DNA from: Elusimicrobiota bacterium
GTDB lineage: Bacteria > CG03 > SLGR01
Reading direction: 5' to 3'
Length of the DNA: 64,000 nt
Assembly: GCA_003553445.1 (NCBI GenBank)
Contig: PWEK01000061.1
Coordinates: 1 to 64,000, forward strand
How positions within the stretch are numbered: the stretch's first letter is position 1; every line of letters starts with the position of its first letter. Made by a program: the position numbers and the translations under genes. The notes beneath the pieces are model-generated. The model searched no databases. It was not told the origin of the DNA and saw nothing but the letters and a program-made list of their open reading frames with translations. This document shows, one piece after another, positions 50,007 to 61,571 of this stretch.

Positions 50007-51692
50007 TTATGCCATCTCCAGCATTATTTCATCCAATGCCGCACCGGCCGGAACCATGGGATAGACGTTCTCTTCCTGTTCCACTATAAAATCAATCACT
50101 ACCGGTCCCTGCTTATATGCAAGGGCCTCTTTTATCGCATCCTTGACCTTGCTCTTTTCTTCCACCCTTATTCCCTTAGCGCCGTACGCCTGGGCAACTT
50201 TAGCAAAATCCGGAACCCGTTTATCGTGAGATTCTCCCAGACAGACCTGGCTGTATCTTTTCTTGTAAAAAAGCTCCTGCCACTGCCGTACCATCCCCAG
50301 ATAATTGTTATTAAGAACCGCAACGATAACAGGAATCTTATTTACAACGCATGTTGCGAGCTCCTGAATATTCATCTGAAAACTTCCGTCTCCAGCTATA
50401 TCTATTACCGTTTTTTCAGGGCGGGCTGTTTTCGCTCCTATTGCTGCTGGAAAACCATACCCCATCGTTCCGAGTCCGCCCGAGGTTAAAAATGTCCTGG
50501 GCTTGTTGTACTTGTAGAACTGTTCACCCCACATCTGACACTGACCGACCTCAGTTGCAACAACGGCTTCCCCTTTTGTCAGCTTCCAGAACTGCTCTAC
50601 TACATACTGGGGGCGCAGCTTATCATCCTCTGTATAAGAAAGAGGGCATTTTTCCTTCCATTGAGCGATTTTTTCATGCCATTTTTTCCTCTGCCTTCTC
50701 TCAACCTGCTTTGTCAGCAAAGAAAGAATGTTTTTACAATCTCCGACAATAGGTATATCAGCCTTTACCGTTTTTGAAATCGAAGTCGGGTCTATATCAA
50801 TATGTATCTTTTTTGCTTTTTTTGCAAAGTCCGAGAGCCTGCCCGTAACCCTGTCATCAAACCTGGACCCTACAGCAACCAGCAGGTCGGATTCCTGCAC
50901 TGCCTTGTTTGCATAGTAAGTACCGTGCATCCCCAGCATATCAAGAGAAAGCTCCGACTCGGAAGGGAATGCCCCTTTGCCCATCAGGGTAGTAGTCACG
51001 GGAAGAAGGCCTTTTTCAGCAAACTTTTTAAGATGACCGGAAGCTTCGGAAGAGATAACTCCTCCCCCGGCATAAATCACAGGTCTTTCAGAATTATTTA
51101 TTGCCTCCGCAGCTTTTTTAATCTGCTTTTTATGCCCTTTTATTTTAGGTTTATATCCCCTTATCTGAACCTTTTCCGGATATTCAAACTTACACTCGGC
51201 CCTTTGAACATCAACCGCTATATCTATAAGTACAGGGCCGGGCCTGCCCGTCCTGGCAAGATGAAAGGCTTCCTTAATAGTCCCTGCAAGGTCCCTCACA
51301 TCCGTTATGAGATAGTTCTGCTTTGTAACCGGCCGGGTTATACCTGTAGTATCGGCTTCCTGAAAAGCGTCATTTCCGACAAGATGCGATGCCACCTGTC
51401 CGGTAATCGCCAACATCGGAATAGAATCAAGGTAAGCAGTGGCAAGCCCCGTTACCAGGTTTGTAGCACCCGGGCCGGATGTGGCGATACAGACCCCGAC
51501 TTCTCCCGTGGCCCTTGAGTAACCGTCTGCCATATGACTGGCTGCCTGCTCATGCCTTGTCAATATAAACTTCAAATCTTTTTCAGAATGAAGTTCGTCA
51601 AAAATCGGAATCACGGACCCGCCGCATATCCCAAATATATGTTTTACGCCTTCCCTTTTTAAACTCTCCAGTACTATTTTTGCTCCATTCAT
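50007..51692 (-). CDS. ilvB: Acetolactate synthase large subunit (start trimmed to MNGAKIV)
   Basis: [33 protein letters not shown], ThDP motif [12 protein letters not shown]. Confidence 0.96.
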   Translation of the reverse strand: MNGAKIVLESLKREGVKHIFGICGGSVIPIFDELHSEKDLKFILTRHEQAASHMADGYSRATGEVGVCIATSGPGATNLVTGLATAYLDSIPMLAITGQVASHLVGNDAFQEADTTGITRPVTKQNYLITDVRDLAGTIKEAFHLARTGRPGPVLIDIAVDVQRAECKFEYPEKVQIRGYKPKIKGHKKQIKKAAEAINNSERPVIYAGGGVISSEASGHLKKFAEKGLLPVTTTLMGKGAFPSESELSLDMLGMHGTYYANKAVQESDLLVAVGSRFDDRVTGRLSDFAKKAKKIHIDIDPTSISKTVKADIPIVGDCKNILSLLTKQVERRQRKKWHEKIAQWKEKCPLSYTEDDKLRPQYVVEQFWKLTKGEAVVATEVGQCQMWGEQFYKYNKPRTFLTSGGLGTMGYGFPAAIGAKTARPEKTVIDIAGDGSFQMNIQELATCVVNKIPVIVAVLNNNYLGMVRQWQELFYKKRYSQVCLGESHDKRVPDFAKVAQAYGAKGIRVEEKSKVKDAIKEALAYKQGPVVIDFIVEQEENVYPMVPAGAALDEIMLEMA

Positions 51693-51751
51693 GATTTTAA
51701 CCGTCCTTCTTGAACTTTTTATTCTCCTTCTTTGTATCTGTTTACAACCCT

Positions 51752-53404
51752 CTATTTCAAAACCGCACCCTGCGCTGCCGAGGTTACAAGCCTGGCATAC
51801 CTTGATAGCCACCCGGAAACTTTTCTTTCCGGTTTTTTACATTTCTTCAGTCTTTCCCTGATATTCTCATCGGAAAGTTTCACATTCAGAGACCTTCGGG
51901 TAATGTCAATCTCAATCTCATCTCCCTCCTCAATCGCCGCTACTGGTCCTCCCTGCGCTGCTTCCGGAGAAACATGTCCGATACAGGGCCCCCTGGTTCC
52001 CCCGGAAAATCTTCCGTCCGTAATAAGGGCGACATCCTTCTCAAGGCCCATACCCGCAAGTATCGATGTAGGGTTAAGCATTTCCCTCATACCCGGCCCC
52101 CCGGAAGGCCCTTCGTAACGGATGATAACGACATCTCCTTTTTTTACTTCCCTGTTTCTTATCGCCTCTACAGCTTCCTCCTCGCTTGAAAATATCCTTG
52201 CAGGTCCCGACATCTTCATGTTTTTTTCATCAACCGCTGCAGATTTAACAACTGCCCCGTCAGGACAGATGTTTCCGTAAAGTATAGCCAGCCCGCCGCT
52301 TTCGCGATAGGCAGTTGAATGTGTCCTTATTACATCATCATCTTCAACTACCGCGTTTTCGGCAATTTCTTTTATCCTTTTGCCGGAAACGGTGTTATTA
52401 TCCTTAACATAACCGCTCAAGTTTTTTAAAACTGCGGGTATCCCACCCGCCCAGTCGAGATCTTCCATAAAATAATTTCCACCCGGCCTTAAACTGAGTA
52501 TCTGAGGAGTATCCCTGCTTATTCTGTCAAACACAGATAAATCCAGACTCAGACCGCATTCATGAGCTATAGCCGGAAGATGAAGAACAGTGTTTGTTGA
52601 TCCCCCCGTCGCCATGTCCACCACAATGGCGTTATGAAATGCATTTTCGTTCATAATACTCCGCGGTGTAACCTCATCTCTTACAAGTTCAACAGCTTTT
52701 TTACCGCTTCTGTATGATATGCGTTCTTTTTCCGCGCTTACGGCCGGGGCTGTTCCGCATCCCGGCAGGCTCATACCCATGGCCTCGGTAAGAGAATTCA
52801 TTGTATTTGCAGTGTATAAACCCTGACAGGAACCGCACCCCGGACAGGCCTTTAAAGTCAGTTCTTCGAGCTCCGATTCAGTTATTTTTCCGGCTTCGCA
52901 ATTTCCAACCGCCTCGAAAGTATCCCGAACCAGAGAGAGTCTCCTACCCTTGCTGCGGCCGGTTAACATAGGGCCTGCAGTAAGAACAACAGAAGGTATA
53001 TCCAGACGGGCGGCAGCCATAAGCATGCCCGGTGTTATCTTGTCGCAGCTTGTAAGAAGAACAAGCCCGTCCAGTCCGTGAGCCATTGCCACCGACTCCA
53101 CGCAATCTGCTATTACTTCTCTTGAAGGAAGAGAATACCTCATTCCTTCATGCCCCATTGCAATCCCATCGCATATGGCCGGAACCCCGAATTTGAAAGA
53201 AATCCCCCCGCCGGCGTGAATCCCTTTTGCCGCCGCCTGGGAAAGCCTCTCCATATTTACATGACCGGGAACTATTTCAGAAAAACTCGATGCTATCCCT
53301 ATAAAGGGCTTGCTGTGAATATCCTCGTTGTCCACCCCGCATGCGTATAAAAGAGCCCTTGAAGGCGCCCTTTGAAACCCCTTTTTAATTTTATCGCTTC
53401 TCAT
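51752..53404 (-). CDS. ilvD: Dihydroxy-acid dehydratase
   Basis: [54 protein letters not shown]. Confidence 0.97.
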   Translation of the reverse strand: MRSDKIKKGFQRAPSRALLYACGVDNEDIHSKPFIGIASSFSEIVPGHVNMERLSQAAAKGIHAGGGISFKFGVPAICDGIAMGHEGMRYSLPSREVIADCVESVAMAHGLDGLVLLTSCDKITPGMLMAAARLDIPSVVLTAGPMLTGRSKGRRLSLVRDTFEAVGNCEAGKITESELEELTLKACPGCGSCQGLYTANTMNSLTEAMGMSLPGCGTAPAVSAEKERISYRSGKKAVELVRDEVTPRSIMNENAFHNAIVVDMATGGSTNTVLHLPAIAHECGLSLDLSVFDRISRDTPQILSLRPGGNYFMEDLDWAGGIPAVLKNLSGYVKDNNTVSGKRIKEIAENAVVEDDDVIRTHSTAYRESGGLAILYGNICPDGAVVKSAAVDEKNMKMSGPARIFSSEEEAVEAIRNREVKKGDVVIIRYEGPSGGPGMREMLNPTSILAGMGLEKDVALITDGRFSGGTRGPCIGHVSPEAAQGGPVAAIEEGDEIEIDITRRSLNVKLSDENIRERLKKCKKPERKVSGWLSRYARLVTSAAQGAVLK

Positions 53405-53435
53405 CTGTTGCTCCCGTCATTTATTCTGTGCATCT

Positions 53436-55022
53436 TTACAGTCCCCGCTCACGCATAAGCTTGTATTCAATACTGTCTACAAGGGCCTCCCAGGAAGCCT
53501 CTATGATGTTTTCAGAAACCCCAACGGTTCCCCACTCCTGCTTCCCGTCCCTGGATTCTATTAAAACCCGCACCTTTGCAGCTGTTCCTTCCTTCGCATC
53601 TATGACCCGCACCTTAAAATCAGTCAAGCTTACCGTTTTTAACTCGGGATAAAACTTCTCCAGCGCTTTTCTCAGCGCATTATCCAGAGCATTTACCGGT
53701 CCGTCGCCATCTGAGGCAGTATGTTCAAGAACCCCGTCAACAAGAACCTTTATGGTAGCTTCAGAGCGAAGGTTGCCTTCAGAATCGTTTTCAATTATTA
53801 CCCTGAATCCCTCAAGGTCAAAAAATTTCTTATATGAATCTGATTCTTTTCTCATAACAATTTCAAAAGAAGCCTCGGCCCCCTCGTAATGATAGCCTTT
53901 CTCTTCCAGCTTTTTTATGTGTTTGAGAATTCTTCTTACCTTTTCATCATCCTTTGAAAGATCGATGTTAAACTCCTCTGATTTAAGCCTTATATTGCTT
54001 GCTCCCGCCAGTTCGGAAAGGAGAATTCTCCTTTTATTCCCCACCGACTCCGGGCTTATATGTTCGTATGTGGTCGAATCTTTTCTTATTGCGCTTACAT
54101 GTATGCCCCCTTTGTGGGCGAAAGCGGAATGTCCTACGAAAGGCTGATGCGAATCAGGAACAATATTTGCGATTTCGTCTATATACCTGGAAACCTCCGT
54201 CAGGCGCTTCATTCTTTCTCCAGGAAGACAGCTGTACCCCATCTTCAGCTGCAGATTAGGAAGCACGGAGCAGAGGTTGGCGTTTCCGCACCTTTCACCG
54301 TATCCGTTTATTGTTCCGTGAACCATTCTGCATCCCCGTCTTACCGCCTCAAGCGTATTGCCTACCGCAACACCCGAATCATTATGCGCGTGGATTCCCA
54401 GAGGAACATCAACAGATTTTTTTACCTCTTCAACTATCCGGCCGACCTCATGAGGAAGAACACCCCCATTGGTCTCACATAGAACCCCCCCCCGTGCGCC
54501 GCCCTCCACTGCCGCTTCCAGGGTTTTTACGGCATACTCCGGATCGCTCAAAAATCCGTCAAAAAAATGCTCCGCGTCATATATTACATCTATGTTCTTT
54601 TCACGCAGGTAACTGACTGATTCGCGTATCATATTCAAATTTTCTTTTCTTGTTGTACCTAACGCCTTTTTCACATGAAGATCCCAGGATTTACCAAAGA
54701 CACAGCATGTGCCGGGCTCGACCTCGACCACCCTGTTTAAAATAGCATCCTCTCGCGGTTTAGTATTTTTCTTTCTTGTAGATGTGAATGCCGCGACAGT
54801 GGAAGTCTCAAGATTCATATTCTTTACCTTGTTGAAGTATTTCGCGTCTTTCGGGTTTGACCCGGGCCAACCGCCTTCAATATAATCGACCCCCATCCAG
54901 TCAAGTTTGGCGGTTATTTTAAGCTTATCCTCCATAGATATAGAAACACCTTCCGCCTGGGTCCCATCCCTGAGCGTGGTATCAAGAACTAAAATTTTTT
55001 CTTTTTTATTCACAGAATTCAT
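53436..55022 (-). CDS. cimA: (R)-citramalate synthase
   Basis: LDTTLRDGTQAEGVSISMEDKLKI, YIEGGWPGSNPKD, GIHAHNDSGVAVGNTLEAV. Confidence 0.93.
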   Translation of the reverse strand: MNSVNKKEKILVLDTTLRDGTQAEGVSISMEDKLKITAKLDWMGVDYIEGGWPGSNPKDAKYFNKVKNMNLETSTVAAFTSTRKKNTKPREDAILNRVVEVEPGTCCVFGKSWDLHVKKALGTTRKENLNMIRESVSYLREKNIDVIYDAEHFFDGFLSDPEYAVKTLEAAVEGGARGGVLCETNGGVLPHEVGRIVEEVKKSVDVPLGIHAHNDSGVAVGNTLEAVRRGCRMVHGTINGYGERCGNANLCSVLPNLQLKMGYSCLPGERMKRLTEVSRYIDEIANIVPDSHQPFVGHSAFAHKGGIHVSAIRKDSTTYEHISPESVGNKRRILLSELAGASNIRLKSEEFNIDLSKDDEKVRRILKHIKKLEEKGYHYEGAEASFEIVMRKESDSYKKFFDLEGFRVIIENDSEGNLRSEATIKVLVDGVLEHTASDGDGPVNALDNALRKALEKFYPELKTVSLTDFKVRVIDAKEGTAAKVRVLIESRDGKQEWGTVGVSENIIEASWEALVDSIEYKLMRERGL

Positions 55023-56253
55023 TATGCAGCTCTCTTACTGCTTCTTTTCCTTTCTTTGCGGATACTACACATGATATCTTTATTTCCGACGTAGATATCA
55101 TCTCTATATTTATACTTTTTTTTGACAAAACTTCAAACATTCTTGCCGCCACACCCGCATGACTTTTCATTCCAATCCCAACAATTGAAACCTTATCCAC
55201 TTTCTCATCTATTATTATTTCTTTAGCGCCTATTTCATCTTTTATTTCCTGCAGAATTCTTCTTGCTTCATCAATTCTGCTGTGCCCGATAGTGAAAGAA
55301 ATATCATTTACACCCGAACTGTACGCTGAAGACTGTATTATCATATCAACATTTATACCGTCCCGGGCAAGCACACCGAAAATCTTCGCGGCAACCCCGG
55401 GTTTGTCGGGAACCCTTTCAATAGATATCCTGACCTGATCTTCATCAAGGGTCACGCCCCTGATAAAAACATCCTCCAATCCTTTTGCCTCATCCGTTTT
55501 TTCTGTTTCTTCCATAACAACCGTACCGCCTTTCTCTTCTCTTTTCAAACTGGATTTTATATGAAGTTTAACCTTATGCTTTTTTGCCACTTCCATTGAC
55601 CTTGACTGCATAACATTAGCGCCCGCAGACGCAAGCTCCAGCATTTCGTCATATGTTATACTGTCTATTTTTTTTGCTCCTTTTACCACAGATGGATCCG
55701 AACTGTACACTCCATCAACATCTGTGTATATCTCGCATACCTTAGCTTTTAAAACAGATGCTATTGCTACAGCGCTTAAATCACTGCCGCCTCTCCCCAG
55801 TGTCGTAATATTATCATCTTCCGACACCCCCTGAAACCCGGCGACAATCGCAACCTCGCCCCTGGCAAGCGAATCATAAATTTTCTTAGCGTCAATACTC
55901 TTTATTCTAGCCCTGCTGTGAGCCGAACTCGTAAGTATTCCTACCTGCGATCCGGTTAAAGAAACAGCCTTGCACCCGATTTCATTCAGTGCCATGGCGA
56001 CAAAAGCCATCCCCTGCATCTCACCTGTGGATAAGAGCACATCCATCTCTCTTTCAGTCGGACAGGAAGTTATTTTATTTGCCATATCCACAAGTCTGTC
56101 CGTAGTGTCACCTGGCGCTGAAACCACAGCCACCACATGATAGCCCTTCTTTACTTTTGAGTAAATAATTTCCGCAACATTTTTTATACGCCGGGGGTTC
56201 TTTACTGAAGTTCCCCCGAACTTTTGCACTACTACAGGTTTATCAAGATTCAT
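55006..56253 (-). CDS. lysC: Aspartate kinase
   Basis: VQKFGGTSVKNPRRI, TLGRGGSDLSAVAIA, tandem ACT domains. Confidence 0.97.
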   Translation of the reverse strand: MNLDKPVVVQKFGGTSVKNPRRIKNVAEIIYSKVKKGYHVVAVVSAPGDTTDRLVDMANKITSCPTEREMDVLLSTGEMQGMAFVAMALNEIGCKAVSLTGSQVGILTSSAHSRARIKSIDAKKIYDSLARGEVAIVAGFQGVSEDDNITTLGRGGSDLSAVAIASVLKAKVCEIYTDVDGVYSSDPSVVKGAKKIDSITYDEMLELASAGANVMQSRSMEVAKKHKVKLHIKSSLKREEKGGTVVMEETEKTDEAKGLEDVFIRGVTLDEDQVRISIERVPDKPGVAAKIFGVLARDGINVDMIIQSSAYSSGVNDISFTIGHSRIDEARRILQEIKDEIGAKEIIIDEKVDKVSIVGIGMKSHAGVAARMFEVLSKKSINIEMISTSEIKISCVVSAKKGKEAVRELHNEFCE

Positions 56254-57149
56254 AACTCTTTAATTTCCGCTCCTTTAGCTGAAACCCGCGTAACAATGTA
56301 AAAGGAAGAAAAACCATCCCTTTTCCATACCTCCTTCATCGCTTCTCCCACATCATCCCCTTTTGAATCTTTTACAAACGAAAAAACAGACGGTCCGGAA
56401 CCCGAGATAGCCGTACCCCAGGCTCCGGCTTCTCTGGAAGCCTCCTCTATTTCATCAAAACGGGGAACAAACTTTTTTCTATACGGCTGATGAAGCCTGT
56501 CCTGCATTGCAAAATCAAGCAGTTTAAAATCTTCTTTAACCAGAGCTGAAATTAGCAAGGCTACTCTCCCGTTTGTAAAGACAGCATCTTCGTGCCTGAC
56601 ACATTCCGGCATGGCTTTTCTTGCATCCTGCGTAGATATCTCAATATCCGGAACCCCTATTATGATTTCCGGACTCCGGGTAATATCGTGTAGGCTGTAT
56701 TTTAAATCACCGTCTGCCATACAGCTCGCTGTAAGACCGCCGAAAACTGCCGGGACAGAATTATCCGGGTGACCCTCCAGCTCAGAAGCTGCGGCTGCCG
56801 TCTTTCCGCTATCCACCTCTTTATCACTGATAAAACCGCCTATCATTAATCCGGCGACCCGTGCTGCAGCCGAAGATCCAAGCCCTTTTTTTAATGGAAT
56901 ACCACTTCTGACTTTAACATTTAGCGGTGCTTTCCCTTTTCTCCCCCGGGCGGCATTGATTCCTTCGAGTATGGCATTCTCTGATTCTTCAAGACAAACC
57001 TTCCTCCCGGATATTTCCAGTGAAAATTCATCTTTTTCTGACGGATATACATCCGCCTCAAGGAAGAGCTCGACAGCCATACCCAGGACATCATACCCGG
57101 GCCCCATATTCGCAACTGTTGCCGGAACTTTAACCCTGAACGGCCTCAT
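56250..57149 (-). CDS. thrB: Homoserine kinase
   Basis: GHMP kinase: PATVANMGPGYDVLGMA, IPLKKGLGSSAAARVAGL, SGSGPSVFSF. Confidence 0.95.
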   Translation of the reverse strand: MRPFRVKVPATVANMGPGYDVLGMAVELFLEADVYPSEKDEFSLEISGRKVCLEESENAILEGINAARGRKGKAPLNVKVRSGIPLKKGLGSSAAARVAGLMIGGFISDKEVDSGKTAAAASELEGHPDNSVPAVFGGLTASCMADGDLKYSLHDITRSPEIIIGVPDIEISTQDARKAMPECVRHEDAVFTNGRVALLISALVKEDFKLLDFAMQDRLHQPYRKKFVPRFDEIEEASREAGAWGTAISGSGPSVFSFVKDSKGDDVGEAMKEVWKRDGFSSFYIVTRVSAKGAEIKEL

Positions 57150-58240
57150 TAAATAAGACCCGCTGCTGATGCAACCTTCTCAGTGCTCTCCTTGACAACC
57201 ACAGGCTTTTTTACGGATTTAACAGCCCGGTCGGGGTCCTTCAGCCCATGGCCAGTAAGAATACATACAACGCTGCCCCTGAAATCTTTATCAATTTTTT
57301 TATTTTCCAGGCAGAGTTTAAGCCCTGCCAGCGATGCAGCAGAGGCCGGTTCGGCAAAGACTCCCTCACAGGCAGCCAACTCCTGCCAGGCTTGAAGTAT
57401 CTTTTCATCGCTTACTGAATCTATCCCCCCCTTAGACTCATCTCTTGCAGAGACCGCCTGTCTCCATGATGCCGGATTGCCTATTCTTATTGCCGTTGCG
57501 ACAGTTTCCGGTTTATTTACTATTCTATCCTCTACAATCGGTGCCGCGCCGGATGCCTGAAACCCCATCATTTTAGGCAGAGACAGGCCCCTTTTTTCGT
57601 TTATTTCCTTATAACCTTTCCAGTACGCCGTTATATTACCGGCGTTTCCAACCGGCATAAACTGATAATCCGGCGTATCGCCGAGAATTTCAGTAATTTC
57701 ATACGAAGCTGTTTTCTGTCCCTCTATCCTGTTCGGGTTCAGGGAGTTAACCATCTCAACCTCATATTTTTCACAGAGCTCCCTGACTACTTTAAGGCAC
57801 CCGTCGAAATTTGTCTTAACGGCAACAACCTTCGCTCCATGAATAAGAGCCTGGGACAGTTTCCCTAGAGCGATAGCCCCTTTTGGAATAACCACAATAC
57901 TTTTCATCCCGGCTTTGGCGGCATAAGCAGACGCAGAGGCAGATGTATTTCCGGTAGAGGCGCATATAACCGCCCTGGCCTTTTTTTCAGCAGCCTTTGA
58001 CACCGCCACGGTCATACCCCTGTCTTTAAATGAGCCTGTAGGGTTTAACCCCTCGTATTTCAAAAAGACTTCAAAACCTACCCCAAGCTTATCCCTGAGA
58101 TTTTCCGCTTTTATTAAAGGAGTGCTTCCCTCGTTTAGAGTCACCACCGGGGTATTTTCATTTACCGGAAGAATATTAAAATATTTTTCTATGATTCCTT
58201 TTCCGTATCCCAACTCAGTATATCTCCATATCAGATTCAA
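57149..58240 (-). CDS. threonine synthase (thrC): Threonine synthase
   Basis: NPTGSFKDRGMTVAVS (PLP Lys), CASTGNTSASASAYAAKAGM. Confidence 0.95.
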   Translation of the reverse strand: MNLIWRYTELGYGKGIIEKYFNILPVNENTPVVTLNEGSTPLIKAENLRDKLGVGFEVFLKYEGLNPTGSFKDRGMTVAVSKAAEKKARAVICASTGNTSASASAYAAKAGMKSIVVIPKGAIALGKLSQALIHGAKVVAVKTNFDGCLKVVRELCEKYEVEMVNSLNPNRIEGQKTASYEITEILGDTPDYQFMPVGNAGNITAYWKGYKEINEKRGLSLPKMMGFQASGAAPIVEDRIVNKPETVATAIRIGNPASWRQAVSARDESKGGIDSVSDEKILQAWQELAACEGVFAEPASAASLAGLKLCLENKKIDKDFRGSVVCILTGHGLKDPDRAVKSVKKPVVVKESTEKVASAAGLI

Positions 58241-59522
58241 GCCTTATAAACACAGTTTTTTTCTTTATTATTCCCATTTCGTCTATTTCTCTCAGGGCTT
58301 TTTTCAGGTTGCCTTCAAGAGCCCTGTGAGTAACCATTACTATCGGAACCTCTTCTCCGGCTCTGCCTTTCTGATAACACGATAGAATGGAAACATTATA
58401 TTTTCCGAGAACCCCCGATATCGTTGATAAGACACCCGGCTTGTCAATTGTTTTAAACCTTAAATAATACTGAAAGCTTAAATTTTCCATATCCAAAACC
58501 GGGGTGCTGCCGGATGTATCGGTATACATAAAAGGAATTTTTCCGGCTATACCGTAATTTATCTTCTGCGCCACATATATTATATCGCTGACTACGGCTG
58601 ATGCCGCCGGGTACCTGCCGGCGCCCTTCCCGTAAAACATAACCTCTCCCGATGCATCCCCCCTTACCAGAATACCGTTATACTCATCTTTCACTCCTGA
58701 AAGAACATCCCCGGAGGGAAGAAAAGAAGGGTGCACCCTTACCTCAACCCCTTTTGATGTGACATTTATTACAGAAAGAAGCTTTATATCGAACCCGAAC
58801 ATTTCTTTAGCCAGTTTTATATCCTGCAGTTCAAGGCCTGAAATTCCCTCGCAGTAAACATCATCTAAATTCACCGGGGTTTTAAATATCACATTTGCCA
58901 ATACGCATATTTTGTGGGCTGCATCCAGCCCGTTGATATCCGCAGAAGAGTCAGGCTCCGCAAAACCTGCCTCTATCGCAGCTTTTTCCGCTTCCTGCAT
59001 TGTAAGGCCTTCTTTCTCCATCCTTGTCAGCATATAGTTTGTTGTTCCGTTCAAGACACCCTTAACCCTGTCTATCCTGTTTGCGGCCATTCCCTCGTTT
59101 ATACCCTGAATCACCGGAATTCCGCTTCCTACGCTGGCCTCAAAATACAAAATAGAATTACACTCTGAAGCTTTTTTGAAAATTTCCTTCCAGTGCCCTG
59201 CCAGCAGAGCCTTGTTTGCGGTTACTACATGCTTGGAATTTTCAAAACATTCATTTATAATTTTAAGAGCAACTTTAGTGTTGCCGGTAAGGACAGCCAC
59301 AAGAGATATTTCGCTGTCATTTAGTATATCCCTGTAATCTTTCGTAAAAACCCCGGGAGGAAGATTCATGTCTTTTCCGAGGTCCTCCCTGATATCGCAG
59401 ACTTTTTTTACCCTAATTCCGCCGTTTACTCTTTCATTAATCCGGTCAGAGCGATTTACAAGCATATCATATACACCGCCCCCAACGGTTCCCAACCCTA
59501 TTATACCTATATTAACTGTCAT
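58215..59522 (-). CDS. hom: Homoserine dehydrogenase
   Basis: GLGTVGGGVYDML, VTANKALLAGHWKEIF, GVLNGTTNYMLTRM, C-terminal ACT. Confidence 0.96.
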   Translation of the reverse strand: MTVNIGIIGLGTVGGGVYDMLVNRSDRINERVNGGIRVKKVCDIREDLGKDMNLPPGVFTKDYRDILNDSEISLVAVLTGNTKVALKIINECFENSKHVVTANKALLAGHWKEIFKKASECNSILYFEASVGSGIPVIQGINEGMAANRIDRVKGVLNGTTNYMLTRMEKEGLTMQEAEKAAIEAGFAEPDSSADINGLDAAHKICVLANVIFKTPVNLDDVYCEGISGLELQDIKLAKEMFGFDIKLLSVINVTSKGVEVRVHPSFLPSGDVLSGVKDEYNGILVRGDASGEVMFYGKGAGRYPAASAVVSDIIYVAQKINYGIAGKIPFMYTDTSGSTPVLDMENLSFQYYLRFKTIDKPGVLSTISGVLGKYNVSILSCYQKGRAGEEVPIVMVTHRALEGNLKKALREIDEMGIIKKKTVFIRLESDMEIY

Positions 59523-60727
59523 TTTGGCGGGCCCTTTCTTATGAACTCCTTCAATCTCAACAAAGCATCATGAAACCTCTGAAAATGGGTAACCGTCGCC
59601 ATTCTTACAAAACCCTCTCCGTACGAACCGAAGCCTATTCCGGGCGCAACGGCAATACCGGTTTCCTCTATCAGCAGTTCAGCAAATTCCAGCGATCCCA
59701 TATCCTTGAATTTTCCGGGAAGCGGAAGCCACAGATACATGGTAGCAGCCGGAAGTGAAGCATCCCATCCAACCTTATTAAGCCCCTCCACAAGCTTATT
59801 CTGTCTTCTTCTGTATTCCCTAACGGTTTTGCTGACACATTTTTGAGGACCGTTAAGCGCCTTTACCGCCGAAAGCTGAAGGGCCGTAAAAACCCCGTAA
59901 TCCAGGTACGATTTTATTTTTTCAAGCGGTTTAAGAAACTCTTTTCCCCCTACACAGAACCCCACGCGCCATCCGGCCATGTTATAAGTCTTAGATAACG
60001 AATGGAATTCAATGCCTACATCTTTCGCCCCCTCCGTCTGCATAAACGAAGGCGCGCTGTATCCGTCGTAGGTTATGTCAGAATAAGCATAATCATGGCA
60101 TACAAGAATATTATGGCTTTTAGCAAACTCAATAACTTTTCTAAAAAAACCGCTCTCAACAACCGCAGTAGTCGGATTGTTTGGATAATTTATAAACATA
60201 AGCTTGGCTTTATCCGCAACTTCTTTCGGTATGTCCTCCAATACAGGGATATAATTATTGTTTTCGTTAATCGGCATATCATAAGGAACACCCCCTGCAA
60301 GGATAATTCCGTTTCTGTGAACCGGATAACACGGGTTGGTAACAAGCGCCACATCAGAATCGTTTAAATATGCCATGCATATATGAGCAATCCCCTCCTT
60401 GGAACCAATCAATGCAAGGGCTTCATTTTCAGGATTTATGCTGACATCGCACCTCTTTGAGTACCAATCTGCCACCGTTTTTCTGAATTTAGGCATCCCC
60501 TTCGCCTGGGGATATCTATGTGTTTTCGGATGGTTCTTAACTGTATCGCAGAGCCTTTCTACTATGTGGCCCGGTGTGGGCATATCCGGATTTCCCATTC
60601 CGAGATCTATTACATCAAGTTTTTTGCGGTATGCCTCTTTCTTCAAAACATCTATGGCCCCGAAAAGATAAGGAGGCAGCTGGTTTAATTTTCTTGCCGG
60701 CTCTACTGTAATTTTTTCTTTTTCCAT
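59519..60727 (-). CDS. Class I/II aminotransferase of the AlaC / LL-DAP-aminotransferase-like family (start trimmed to MEKEKIT)
   Basis: DLGMGNPDMPTP, INYPNNPTTAVVE, EFHSLSKTYNMAGWRVGF. Confidence 0.88.
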   Translation of the reverse strand: MEKEKITVEPARKLNQLPPYLFGAIDVLKKEAYRKKLDVIDLGMGNPDMPTPGHIVERLCDTVKNHPKTHRYPQAKGMPKFRKTVADWYSKRCDVSINPENEALALIGSKEGIAHICMAYLNDSDVALVTNPCYPVHRNGIILAGGVPYDMPINENNNYIPVLEDIPKEVADKAKLMFINYPNNPTTAVVESGFFRKVIEFAKSHNILVCHDYAYSDITYDGYSAPSFMQTEGAKDVGIEFHSLSKTYNMAGWRVGFCVGGKEFLKPLEKIKSYLDYGVFTALQLSAVKALNGPQKCVSKTVREYRRRQNKLVEGLNKVGWDASLPAATMYLWLPLPGKFKDMGSLEFAELLIEETGIAVAPGIGFGSYGEGFVRMATVTHFQRFHDALLRLKEFIRKGPPK

Positions 60728-60796
60728 TTTATCCCTTTTCTTAATTATCTTGTCATCTTCTGCAACCACCATTTCTATAGAAGCAAAATTACCTGT

Positions 60797-60825
60797 AATT
60801 TATCAAAATTTATAATACCAGTCAA
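60797..60825 (-). promoter_or_regulatory. Putative promoter of the amino-acid biosynthesis block
   Basis: Minus TTGACT (60825-60820), 17-nt spacer, TAAATT (60802-60797), upstream of the aminotransferase gene. Confidence 0.6.
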
Positions 60826-60921
60826 ACTTATGCCTGACTTATATAATCTAAATTTTCGTGCTTTCTGAAGCCCTATATCCGCAATCTAAAAGCCCTCAAA
60901 CCCCTCTCCTCCTATTACTTC

Positions 60922-61569
60922 CTATCTCTCCCCATGAGCCATTAATTCCCATACAGTAAGATTTTTCGGCAGTATATCCCTGCCTCCGGCAAACTCTCTT
61001 AATCTCTGTACATCAAGAAAGCGGTCCGAAAAATACCCAAGCGGCTGAAGACCTATCTTGTTTGATGGTGTATCATAATGCATTGGAATTACAACCCGGG
61101 GATTTATAAGGTTAACTGTTTCGTAAGCGGATTTGCTGTCAATTGTATAAACACCCCCTACCGGAACGGCAAGTATATCGCAGGGTTTTATCTTTTCCAG
61201 CTGTCCGGATGACGGAACATGTCCTATATCCCCCATGTGAACAAAGATTATATTTTCCATCTCAAACCTGAAGATTACATTGGAACCCCTTTCCTTTCCG
61301 CCGCTGTTATCATGCCAGGATTTTATTCCTTTTATGCGAACCGGGGGAATTTCATATTCTCCCGCCGAATCTATAATTTCAGGCGAACCTTTAACAGTAT
61401 CAACAGCGCTATGGTCAAAATGTCCGTGAGAAACAGTTACAATCTCCGCTTTTTCCGAAGGAACTTTATACCCTAGAGAACTGTCATAAGGGTCGCAAAC
61501 TATCCGAATACTTTCTCCGCCGCCGGTTTCTATATGTATGCGCGCCTGTCCGTACCACCTTAATTTCAT
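60922..61569 (-). CDS. MBL-fold metal-dependent hydrolase (UPF0173/UlaG-like)
   Basis: WYGQARIHIETGG, VTVSHGHFDHSAV, HMGDIGHVPS, VVIPMHYDT. Confidence 0.85.
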   Translation of the reverse strand: MKLRWYGQARIHIETGGGESIRIVCDPYDSSLGYKVPSEKAEIVTVSHGHFDHSAVDTVKGSPEIIDSAGEYEIPPVRIKGIKSWHDNSGGKERGSNVIFRFEMENIIFVHMGDIGHVPSSGQLEKIKPCDILAVPVGGVYTIDSKSAYETVNLINPRVVIPMHYDTPSNKIGLQPLGYFSDRFLDVQRLREFAGGRDILPKNLTVWELMAHGER

Positions 61570-61571
61570 AG

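Noticed and set aside
50802-51518. 238-aa plus-strand ORF
   Set aside because: Exactly antisense to ilvB, with no recognisable domain; a mirror ORF from codon bias.
51693-51812. N-terminal extension of IlvB with Cys residues ([18 protein letters not shown]...)
   Set aside because: Overlaps ilvD coding sequence out of frame; the normal IlvB start is [11 protein letters not shown] at 51692.
60773-60921. Possible T-box or amino-acid attenuator leader before the amino-acid block
   Set aside because: The interval between promoter and start is too short, with no leader peptide or terminator/antiterminator hairpins visible.
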